From Niastella sp. (GTDB taxonomy: Bacteria; Bacteroidota; Bacteroidia; Chitinophagales; Chitinophagaceae): 9,755 nt of DNA. A program made the position numbers and the translations under genes. The notes below the pieces were generated by a model, which was not told where the DNA came from, did no database searches, and saw only the letters and a program-made list of their open reading frames with translations. The stretch is taken from positions 1 through 9,755 of the forward strand of contig JAJKIL010000360.1 of NCBI GenBank assembly GCA_021154515.1, given 5' to 3'. Position 1 is the stretch's first letter; each line of letters begins with the position of its first letter. Of this stretch, positions 1 to 7,400 are shown piece after piece.

Positions 1-2
1 AG

Positions 3-51
3 CAAACGGCAAACGGCAAACGGCAAACGGCAAACGGCAAACGGCAAACGG
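3..51. repeat. Heptamer tandem array (CAAACGG x7)
   Basis: Seven exact head-to-tail copies of the 7-bp unit CAAACGG, followed by a run of A's at 53-59. The bases at positions 1-2 do not continue the unit perfectly, so the array either starts here or has a degenerate copy beyond the window edge. It lies in non-coding DNA. A related but different heptamer (GGCAGAA on the minus strand) sits at 247-274, and a decayed copy of this one lies at 8022-8042. The function is unknown; slippage-prone satellite DNA is the simplest reading. Confidence 0.95.
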
Positions 52-124
52 CAAAAAAATGCAACTGCAAATGTAGGATCCTTGAATTTTCAAAGCCGGT
101 ATTTGTCGGGTAACTCGAATGGAT

Positions 125-199
125 GTTCGTCAGCCGGCTGGCGGACGGCTCACCCTGATGTAAGCATAAAGGTGAGCCGCCCGCGGACGACCCACCTTT
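125..199. repeat. Cluster of inverted/direct GC-rich repeats with competing hairpins
   Basis: A 14-bp motif, GGTGRGYCGYCCGC, occurs three times in alternating orientation: minus strand at 183-196, plus strand at 171-184 and minus strand at 141-154. Arms 141-154 and 171-184 pair over 14 positions with one mismatch around a 16-nt loop. Arms 168-179 and 188-199 also pair over 12 positions. A near-perfect palindrome at 125-146, centred on CAGCCGGCTG, overlaps the first arm. In minus-strand RNA the first two stems have only G-U wobbles, no mismatches. The cluster lies 3' of the leftward DUF502 gene. No U-tract follows on either strand, so a plain intrinsic terminator is not supported. It could be a REP/BIME-like repeat, a structured 3' UTR or the leader of a gene left of the window. 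Confidence 0.75.
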
Positions 200-240
200 T
201 AAGTATTGTGTTGCTGCGTTTAACCTGCTGCTTTGGGTTT

Positions 241-921
241 TCAGTTTTCTGCCTTCTGCCTTCTGCCTTCTGCCCCCATCTTCGGCGTTACGCTTTCTTC
301 ATCGATAGTAGTAACACCACCGGAGATGGCAAACTTCATGGCTTCGGATGAACTGATGTCGGTTAATAATTTTACCCTGTCGATCTTTACAAAATACAAG
401 CGGCCGGTGAGGGCATACGATTGGGGAATATATACCGCAACAAATTCCTGCAAACCAAACCCATGTACTTCTTCCTGGGTAATAAAACCGATCTGCCATA
501 CATCGGTTGTTTCAATACTTACCAGCACTGCTTTATCAAATTTTCTTTTATTACCGGCAAAGGCTTCAAAGAAATCTTTTACCGTAGAGTACAAAAGCTT
601 GATGCCGGGTGTGCGTTCGAGTACTTTATCGAACAGGTCAACCAGCTTGCTGATAACATAGGAGGAGGAAACATACCCTACCAGTATAACGATAAGCGTT
701 ACCAGGATAAAACCCAGTCCGGGAATTTTTTTAGGATTGCCGGCGGCATCGGTTCCCAGTACATTGGGGTTGAAATAGCCGATGAGGCTGGGCAGGATGT
801 TATCGATAAAATTAAATAAAGCTGTTACTGCATAAATAGTAATAGCGATAGGCGCTAAAATAATTAGCCCCTGCAGAAAGTACTGTATAACCTTTTTAAA
901 TATATGTTGCGAAGATTTCAT
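241..921 (-). CDS. DUF502 family membrane protein
   Basis: A 226-residue integral membrane protein of the DUF502 family, which also includes the plant COV/LCV proteins. Its biochemical role is not established. Two hydrophobic segments are visible, about residues 14-39 (containing LAPIAITIY) and 66-90 (starting IPGLGF). They are followed by the conserved ERTPGIKLLYSTVKDF stretch at about 102-117 and a soluble mixed alpha/beta C-terminal domain ending near ISGGVTTIDEE. The start at 921 is an ATG just before the first helix and about 19 nt below a Bacteroidota-type -7 box. It is divergent from the efflux operon and appears to be transcribed alone. The last residues (AEGRRQKAEN) are encoded by a 7-bp tandem repeat and look like a recent, non-family tail; the usual family end is probably a little before it. 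Family assignment is firm, function unknown. Confidence 0.9.
   Translation of the reverse strand: MKSSQHIFKKVIQYFLQGLIILAPIAITIYAVTALFNFIDNILPSLIGYFNPNVLGTDAAGNPKKIPGLGFILVTLIVILVGYVSSSYVISKLVDLFDKVLERTPGIKLLYSTVKDFFEAFAGNKRKFDKAVLVSIETTDVWQIGFITQEEVHGFGLQEFVAVYIPQSYALTGRLYFVKIDRVKLLTDISSSEAMKFAISGGVTTIDEESVTPKMGAEGRRQKAEN
247..274 (-). repeat. Heptamer tandem array (GGCAGAA x4) inside the 3' end of the DUF502 gene
   Basis: Four exact copies of TTCTGCC on the plus strand, GGCAGAA on the coding strand. Three units equal seven codons, giving the repeating peptide AEGRRQK just before the TGA stop at 241-243. Because seven is not a multiple of three, gain or loss of one unit would change the reading frame and the C-terminus. 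The unit resembles, in opposite orientation, the GGCAAAC array at 3-51. Confidence 0.95.
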
Positions 922-940
922 GTGCTGCCTTGTTTGCTCC

Positions 941-970
941 CAAAATTAGCCCATTGCCGGTGGCTAATAA
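941..970 (-). promoter_or_regulatory. Predicted Bacteroidota-type promoter of the DUF502 gene
   Basis: On the minus strand, TAATTTTG (948 to 941) matches the TAnnTTTG -7 consensus of the Bacteroidota primary sigma factor. A TTA (970 to 968), one base off the TTG -33 element, lies exactly 19 nt upstream. The -7 box ends about 19 nt before the ATG, implying a short leader. An inverted repeat, ATTAGCC-N10-GGCTAAT (945-968), spans the promoter spacer and overlaps the -7 box, so it could be an operator. With 7-bp arms, chance is a real possibility. Confidence 0.5.
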
Positions 971-1063
971 AATAAGCTTCTATAAAGTTGTATGTTTTTG
1001 GCTGGAAAGCAATCTGTTAGAAATAATACGGCTGGCGCAAATCCTATACCGCTCCATTAATAA

Positions 1064-1077
1064 CGAACAATAGTTCG
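1064..1077. repeat. Short palindrome CGAAC-AATA-GTTCG
   Basis: A perfect inverted repeat with 5-bp arms and a 4-bp spacer in the divergent intergenic region, about 45 bp upstream of the tetR -33 element. The size and symmetry suit a dimeric repressor half-site pair. Arms this short are common by chance, and it overlaps neither predicted promoter. It is a secondary operator candidate at best. Confidence 0.35.
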
Positions 1078-1113
1078 GAAAGGTATTTGTTATGAACGGC
1101 TTAAAATAGCTGT

Positions 1114-1143
1114 TGGAAACTTTGGTTACGAAAAAAGTTTCCA
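1114..1143. promoter_or_regulatory. Candidate TetR operator: perfect 10-bp inverted repeat in the operon promoter
   Basis: The arms TGGAAACTTT (1114-1123) and AAAGTTTCCA (1134-1143) are exact reverse complements with a 10-nt spacer. The repeat fills the space between the predicted -33 (1121-1124) and -7 (1144-1151) boxes of the tetR promoter, so a bound protein would block RNA polymerase. TetR-family repressors commonly bind palindromes of this kind in their own promoters. That the adjacent TetR protein is the ligand is inference from position. Confidence 0.65.
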
Positions 1144-1151
1144 TAGTTTTG
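1121..1151 (+). promoter_or_regulatory. Predicted Bacteroidota-type promoter of the tetR-efflux operon
   Basis: TTTG at 1121-1124 and TAGTTTTG at 1144-1151, separated by 19 nt, match the -33 and -7 elements of the Bacteroidota primary sigma factor (TTTG / TAnnTTTG). The -7 box ends only 10 nt before the ATG at 1162. The expected transcription start therefore leaves a leader of only a few nucleotides and no room for a ribosome binding site. Confidence 0.75.
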
Positions 1152-1161
1152 TGCGGATTTT

Positions 1162-1824
1162 ATGATACCAGATTTAAATACAAAAGTGCGCATCCGGGAT
1201 AAAGCGAAGGAACTATTCCTACGGTATGGTATTCGCTCGGTATCCATGGATGATATAGCCAACCAGTTGGGCATGTCGAAAAAGACTATATATCAGTATT
1301 TCACCGATAAGAATGAGCTGGTTGATGCAGTTGTGGAAGAAGAAGTGCAGGATATGCAGCACGACTGCATGAAATGCGGCGAAGAGGCGAAGGATGCCAT
1401 AGAGGAAATATTTTTAACCGTTGACCAGGTAATAGAACAATTAAGCAGTATGAACCCCATGGTATTATACGATATGGAAAAATTCCATATTCGCGCATAC
1501 CAGCGGTTTATGGAACATAAAAACAAGTTCCTGTTAGAGATCATCAGAAAGAACCTGGAATGGGGTATAAAAGACGGGCTGTATCGCCCCGATGTGAGTG
1601 TTGATATAATTTCGAAGTTCAGGTTGGATTCTATGATGATCCCCTTTAACATAGACCTCTACCCGCCCTCCAGGTATAAATTATCTGAGGTTACCAAAGC
1701 TATTATTGAACATTATGTATTCGGGGTTGCATCTCTGAAAGGCCATAAACTTATTTTGAAATATCAACAGCATAGAAATAAAAATGCAAAGAACTATGAA
1801 ACTGAATCCGGCAAGCATTTATAG
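1162..1824 (+). CDS. TetR/AcrR-family transcriptional regulator
   Basis: A 220-residue regulator with the TetR layout. The N-terminal helix-turn-helix spans about residues 10-55 (KAKELFLRYGIRSVSMDDIA, then LGMSKKTIYQYFTDKNEL containing the recognition helix). A variable all-helical ligand and dimer domain follows from about 60. The ATG at 1162 is chosen because the next Met (residue 29) would remove half of the DNA-binding domain. It is the first gene of the efflux operon and its 3' end overlaps the TolC gene. This fits a local repressor that senses a pump substrate and represses its own operon via the inverted repeat at 1114-1143. An HDCMKC cluster (Cys69, Cys72) sits just after the DNA-binding domain and might bind metal or respond to oxidation. 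The ligand cannot be read from the sequence. Confidence 0.93.
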   Translation: MIPDLNTKVRIRDKAKELFLRYGIRSVSMDDIANQLGMSKKTIYQYFTDKNELVDAVVEEEVQDMQHDCMKCGEEAKDAIEEIFLTVDQVIEQLSSMNPMVLYDMEKFHIRAYQRFMEHKNKFLLEIIRKNLEWGIKDGLYRPDVSVDIISKFRLDSMMIPFNIDLYPPSRYKLSEVTKAIIEHYVFGVASLKGHKLILKYQQHRNKNAKNYETESGKHL

Positions 1825-3205
1825 AATCGCCATGATGCTGGTTTTAACAAGCATCATGCGACCGGCCCTGGCACAGGATAAACACGCACTAACCGTACAA
1901 CAGGCGGCAGATTATGCAAAAAAGAACAGCATACAGGTTAAAAACCTGTTACTGGATGTTCAGTTGCAAGAGGAAACTAACCGGCAGGTTACTTCCAGCG
2001 CCTATCCACAGTTAAGCGGCAGAATGGGTACTACCTATAATCCGAATATCGCCGTACAGTCATTTCCTGACTTCATATCATTGGCCACCTATGGTGTATT
2101 GCAAAAAGAAGGTGTGACTGATGGTTCGGGCCGGCCAATTACTGTACCAAATGACATTGGATTATTACGAGCCCAGTTTGGAACCAAATGGATTGCCAAC
2201 GCCGGTTTTGATCTGAGCCAGATATTGTTCGATGGCCAGGTGTTTGTGGGTTTGCAGGCAAGAGCAACTACCATGGAATGGGCAAGAAAAAATGTAGAAG
2301 TAACCGAAGAACTGATAAAGGCAAACGTTTATAAAGTGTACTATCAGCTGGTAGTAAGCAAAACACAAATAGACTTACTCGATGCCAACATTGAACGCCT
2401 GCAAAAACTGCAGCACGATACCCGTGAGATGTATAAAAATGGATTTGCCGAAAAACTGGATGTAGATAAAGTAGATGTGCAGATCGCTAACCTGCAAACA
2501 GAGAAGAAAAGGGTTGAGAACCAGATTGCCAGCGGTAACCTGGGACTGAAACTGTTGATGGGTATGCCCATGAAAGAGGAACTGGTGCTTACCGATACAT
2601 TAAGCGACAGTCAGATAAAAAGCGGCATCCTGGAAGCAAGTAGTTATAACTACAACGACAGAAAGGAAATGCAATATGCCGAACTGGGTAGAAAATTGAA
2701 TGAGTATAATATCAAACGTTATAACCTGAGCCAGATACCAACAGTAAGCCTGTCCGGTTCCTGGTCAAAGAACGCGCAACGTAACGAATTCAATTTCTTT
2801 GGTAAAGGAGATTGGTACACGTTCTCCAATATCAGTTTGAACGTTTCAGTACCCATTTTTAAAGGGTTCTACACCAGATCGAAGATCCAGGAGGCAAAGC
2901 TTACCCTGAAGAAAACAGAGAACCAGATAGAAAACCTGAAATTATCAATAGATAATGAAGTAGAAACGGCCCGGATAAATTTCAAGACAGCTATCGAGGC
3001 GATGGACTATCAAAAGCAGAATATGAAGCTGGCGGAAGATGTGTATGAGCAAACCAAAAAGAAATTTGAATCCGGGTTAGGATCAAATACAGAGATCACT
3101 GCAGCTCAAACTGACCTGAAGGCCGCGCAAACCAATTATATAAACGCCTTGTACGATGCCATTGTGGCCAGGGTTGATTTCATGAAAGCCATTGGAAAAC
3201 TATAA
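1796..3205 (+). CDS. TolC-family outer membrane efflux channel
   Basis: An outer membrane factor that would form the trimeric exit duct of the tripartite pump. From the ATG at 1796 the protein has 469 residues. It starts with a signal peptide (MKLNPA, hydrophobic core, ALA|QD cleavage near residue 26). A TolC-type start follows (LTVQQAADYAKKNSIQVKN), then two repeats, each with a beta segment and long helical hairpins at about 170-270 and 375-466. The second repeat contains KKKFESGLGSNTEITAAQTD, typical of the family. An alternative ATG at 1784 adds four residues; 1796 is preferred because Lys follows the Met and gives a standard signal peptide. The start lies inside tetR, a 29-nt overlap in another frame, suggesting translational coupling. 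No good Shine-Dalgarno is visible. The gene ends 58 bp before the adaptor start. Confidence 0.92.
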   Translation: MKLNPASIYRIAMMLVLTSIMRPALAQDKHALTVQQAADYAKKNSIQVKNLLLDVQLQEETNRQVTSSAYPQLSGRMGTTYNPNIAVQSFPDFISLATYGVLQKEGVTDGSGRPITVPNDIGLLRAQFGTKWIANAGFDLSQILFDGQVFVGLQARATTMEWARKNVEVTEELIKANVYKVYYQLVVSKTQIDLLDANIERLQKLQHDTREMYKNGFAEKLDVDKVDVQIANLQTEKKRVENQIASGNLGLKLLMGMPMKEELVLTDTLSDSQIKSGILEASSYNYNDRKEMQYAELGRKLNEYNIKRYNLSQIPTVSLSGSWSKNAQRNEFNFFGKGDWYTFSNISLNVSVPIFKGFYTRSKIQEAKLTLKKTENQIENLKLSIDNEVETARINFKTAIEAMDYQKQNMKLAEDVYEQTKKKFESGLGSNTEITAAQTDLKAAQTNYINALYDAIVARVDFMKAIGKL

Positions 3206-3263
3206 TTCAATACTCTATAAAACTCTAAACCAACAAATGTATTCAACGGATAAATTTACCGAT

Positions 3264-4412
3264 ATGAAAAGTACGTATAACATCATTGGCACAGTTGCAG
3301 TTGTTGTTTTTTTAGCAGCATGTGGTGCTTCTTCAGGAAAGGATAACGGGCTGGCAGAGAAAAAAGCCAAACTGGAAGAATTGAAAAAAGAACAGGGCAA
3401 GCTGGAGCAGGAAATTGCCAAACTGGATACGAGTGCAGCCAAAGCTGAAAAGCCCAAACTGGTGGTATTGTCTCCAATAAATAAAACAACTTTTAGCCAT
3501 TATATTGATCTGCAGGGTAAAATAGACGCCCAAAATATAGCCTGGGTTACACCCCGTAACCAGGGAGGATTAGTACGTGCTGTATATGTAAAACAGGGTG
3601 ATTATGTGCGTAAAGGCCAGTTGTTATTAAAGCTCGATCCTGGTGTAGTGCGCCAACAGATCGAACAGGCCAATGTGCAGCTAAGCCTGGCCAGAACGGT
3701 GTATGAACGTCGTAAGAATTTATGGGACCAAAAGATTGGAACTGAAATAGAACTGCTCAATGCAAAAAGCAATGTAGATAACATTGAAAAGCAAATAGCC
3801 CTGTTGAAAGAACAGGAAGGCATGTCGAATGTATACGCAGAATTAAGTGGTATTGCCGACCAGGTGACTATTAAAGTGGGCGAAACATTTTCTGCTGCCG
3901 GTGCTACGCAAATGGGTATTCGTATTGTAAATACCGGTGATCTAAAGGTTACTGCCAATGTGCCTGAAGCTTATCAAACCAAAGTAAAAGAAGGGACTAA
4001 CCTTGCGGTGACCCTGCCTGAGGATAATAACAAGGCCCTCAATACAAAAGTGGCTGTAGTTGGCAATTTGATCGATCCTTCAACCCGGTCATTTTATATC
4101 GAAGGAAAAGTACCTGGTAACAGGGGTTTCCGTCCGGGTCAGATAGCCATGGTGCACATCCAGGATTATATTATGCCCAATGCGATCACCATTCCCATCA
4201 ATACCATTCAAAATGATGAGAAAGGAAAATTTGTAATGGTGGCTTCCACTGAGAACGGTAAGAAAGTGGCCAAGAAAAAACCTGTTACAGTGGGATTGCT
4301 GTATGGCGATACGCTGGAGGTTAAAAGCGGCTTGCAACCTGGCGAAGTACTGATCGTGGATGGTTTCCAGGGGTTGTATGATGGCCAGATGATCATCACA
4401 GATACTAAATAA
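3264..4412 (+). CDS. RND efflux periplasmic adaptor (membrane fusion) lipoprotein
   Basis: The periplasmic adaptor linking the RND permease to the TolC channel. The start is set at the ATG at 3264 (382 residues), because it gives a clean lipoprotein signal: MKS, hydrophobic stretch, lipobox LAAC with Cys20. Starts at 3192 or 3237 would bury that signal behind 9-24 extra residues. After the lipid anchor comes a charged coiled coil (about 29-56, AKLEELKKEQGKLEQEIAKL). The first lipoyl half follows at about 100-125 (GGLVRAVYVKQGDYVRKGQL). A short alpha-hairpin spans 126-185 and the second lipoyl half about 190-220. A beta-barrel ends near GFRPGQIAMVHI and the membrane-proximal domain runs to LQPGEVLIVDGFQGLYDGQ at the end. 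The gene lies 22 bp upstream of the permease. The substrate is unknown. Confidence 0.93.
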   Translation: MKSTYNIIGTVAVVVFLAACGASSGKDNGLAEKKAKLEELKKEQGKLEQEIAKLDTSAAKAEKPKLVVLSPINKTTFSHYIDLQGKIDAQNIAWVTPRNQGGLVRAVYVKQGDYVRKGQLLLKLDPGVVRQQIEQANVQLSLARTVYERRKNLWDQKIGTEIELLNAKSNVDNIEKQIALLKEQEGMSNVYAELSGIADQVTIKVGETFSAAGATQMGIRIVNTGDLKVTANVPEAYQTKVKEGTNLAVTLPEDNNKALNTKVAVVGNLIDPSTRSFYIEGKVPGNRGFRPGQIAMVHIQDYIMPNAITIPINTIQNDEKGKFVMVASTENGKKVAKKKPVTVGLLYGDTLEVKSGLQPGEVLIVDGFQGLYDGQMIITDTK

Positions 4413-4434
4413 GACTTACACACAAAATCATTGT

Positions 4435-7400
4435 ATGAGTGCTTTAGAAAATATTAAAGATAAGTTCAAACACTTCGGGCCCACCACCTGGAGTATAAAG
4501 AACAAGACTGCTATTTATCTCGTAATGCTATTCTTTAGTTTGGGGGGGATCTACCAGTTTCTTACCCTGCCTAAAGAACAGTTTCCTGATATTGTTATTC
4601 CTACCATATATGTACAAACTATTTATGTAGGTAACTCACCCAAGGATATTGAAAACCTGGTTAGCCGCCCCATTGAAAAACAGATCAAGGGGATCACGGG
4701 CGCCAAGATCAATAAAACTACCAGTACTTCAGTGGCCGATTATTCTGCCATTATAGTTGAGTTTGGCACCGACGTAAAAACAGACGTGGCCTTACAGAAG
4801 GTAAAGGATGCGGTGGACAAGGCAAAGAAAGACCTGCCTACTGATCTTACCGAAGAACCGGCTGTAATGGAGGTAAGCTTTTCAGAGCAGCCGATCATGT
4901 ATGTTAACTTAAGTGGTGACTTTGACCTGCCTAGATTGAAAAAGTATGCCGACGACCTGCAGGACAAACTGGAAGAATTACCTCAATTGAACCGTGTTGA
5001 CCTGGTGGGAGCGCCTGAGCGCGAATTCCAGATCAATGTAGACAATTACAAAATGCGCAGCGCCAATATCACTTTCGATGATATTGCCAATGCCGTTTCC
5101 CGTGAGAATATGGATATTTCCGGCGGTTTGCTCGACGTAGGGAGTATGAAGCGGACCCTGCAGTTAAAGGGCCAAATAAAAACCGAGTTCGATTTACAAA
5201 AGGTGGTAGTGCGTAATACCAGTGGTTCACCGATCTACCTGAAAGATATTGCAGAAATAAAAGACACTACCAAAGAACGGGAGAGCTATGCGCGCCTCGA
5301 TGGTAAGCCGGTAATTACCCTGAATATTATCAAACGCGCGGGTGAAAACCTTATTGAAACTTCAGACGATGTAAAGAAGGTGGTTGAGGAAATGCAGAAG
5401 AGCCAGTTTCCCAAGAACCTGAACGTGGTATTAACCGGTGATCAAAGTAAAGCATCCCGCACTTCATTCAACGACCTGGTAAATACCATTGTTATTGGTT
5501 TCGTGCTGGTGTTGATCATCCTGATGTTCTTCATGGGTGTTACCAATGCCTTCTTTGTGGCGTTGTCGGTACCGTTGAGTATGTTTGTGGCATTTGTATT
5601 TTTACCGGCGGCCGACCTGATGATCGGTACACACGTAACCCTCAACTTTATTGTGTTATTCGCTTTGCTGTTTGGTTTGGGTATTATTGTGGATGATGCC
5701 ATTGTGGTGATAGAAAATACGCACCGCATATTTGTGCAAAGTAAAGGATCCCTTACTTCCGAAAAATCAGCCATGATGGCTGCCGGTGAAGTGTTTGTTC
5801 CGGTACTGGCGGGTACTATAACTACGCTGGCGCCCTTCTTCCCCCTGATGTTCTGGCCAGGTATCATTGGTAAATTCATGGTTTACCTGCCTGCCATGCT
5901 GATCTTTACATTAACTGCCTCGTTGATAGTGGCCTTCCTGATGAACCCGGTGTTTGCGGTTGACTTTATGAACCATCCTGAAGGAGAAAAAGAACCCAAG
6001 TCGGCGATCTTCAGAAAACCTATCTTCTGGGTCACATTAGCAGTAGGTGTATTGCTCGATATAGCAACATATACTTTCCTTGGCAACCTGTTAATTTTAA
6101 TGGTGTTGCTCATTCTGTTGAACCGTTATGTACTGGATAATCTCATCCATGCATTTCAAAACAGGGCGCTGCCCTGGATCATGGGCCATTATGAAACTGC
6201 GTTGCGTTGGGCGCTTAAAGGATGGCGGCCTGTGCATTTATTGTTGAGCACATTTGTTGTGTTGATACTCACGTTTATGTTCTTTGGCGCCAGAAAAGTT
6301 CCCGTTGTATTCTTCCCTGTTGGAGATCCCAACCAGATCTATGTGTACCTGAAACTGCCTGTTGGTAGCGACGTGGAATATACCGATTCTATTACCCGCA
6401 CACTTGAAACAAAAGTTTACCAGGTGCTGGGTATGGAAAATGGTAAAAAGAATCCTGTAGTGGAAAGTGTGATCAGTAACGTTGCTGTTGGGGCCAGCGA
6501 TCCTACAAGCGGCGATAGAAGTACAAGACCCGAATTGGGACGTATACAGGTATCGTTTGTAGAATTTGAAAAGCGCAAGGGCATTGCTACCAGGCCCTAT
6601 TTGGATAATATTCGAAATGCGATAAAAGGTATACCCGGGGCTGAAATTTCGGTTGACCAGGAAAAAGGCGGTCCGCCAACAGATCCTCCGATCAATATTG
6701 AAGTGGCCAGTGAGGATTTTGATGACCTGATCAAAACAGCCGTTTCATTAAAGAATTACCTGGATTCTATTCAGATACCTGGGGTAGAAGAGTTGAAAAT
6801 GGACGTAGACCTTACCAATCCTGAGATCAGCTTTACAGTAGATCGTGAAAGAGCATTGATAGAAGGTGTTTCAACTGCACAGATAGGACAGGAAATAAGG
6901 ACAGCTGTATTCGGGCGCGAAGTATCGAAGGTGAAGGATGGTGACGATGAATACAAGATCCAGCTGCGTAACCTGGAAGGCCAACGTAAAAACCTGGCCG
7001 ACCTGCTGAACATGAACATCACTTTTCGGGATATGGCCAGTGGTCAGGTTAAGCATGTGCCCATTAGTTCGTTGGTTAAAGTAGATTATACCAGTACGCT
7101 GGGAAGCGTAAAACGTAAAAACCAGAAACGGGTAATTACCCTGCGGTCAAATGTTTTGATGAACATCACCACGCCAACCGCGGTAAACGAGGTAATAGCC
7201 AAGAATATCGAGAACTTTAAGCAGAAGCCTGATGGTGTAACCATTAAACAAACCGGTGAAGGTGAACAACAAAAAGAAACCGGAAACTTCCTGACAATGG
7301 CATTGGTGATTGCGCTGGCGATCATTCTGATTACCCTGGTTATTCAGTTCAACTCTGTGAGCAAACCGGTAATCATTTTAACCGAGATCATCTTCAGTGT

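Noticed and set aside
3..51. CRISPR array
   Set aside because: The unit is 7 bp with no spacers between copies; it is a simple tandem repeat.
125..199. Simple rho-independent terminator for the DUF502 gene
   Set aside because: The stems are strong but no U-tract follows on the minus strand; the sequence after the stem is GC-rich.
233..661. Plus-strand open frames opposite the DUF502 gene
   Set aside because: They are antisense to a recognisable family protein and resemble no domain I know; at 247-274 they merely translate the heptamer repeat.
3251..3258. Internal promoter before the adaptor gene (TAAATTTA resembles TAnnTTTG)
   Set aside because: The last base differs from the consensus and no TTG lies at the required distance upstream.
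3192..3263. Upstream start codons for the adaptor protein at 3192 or 3237
   Set aside because: They would place 9-24 polar residues before a clear lipoprotein signal peptide; the ATG at 3264 gives a proper signal and lipobox.
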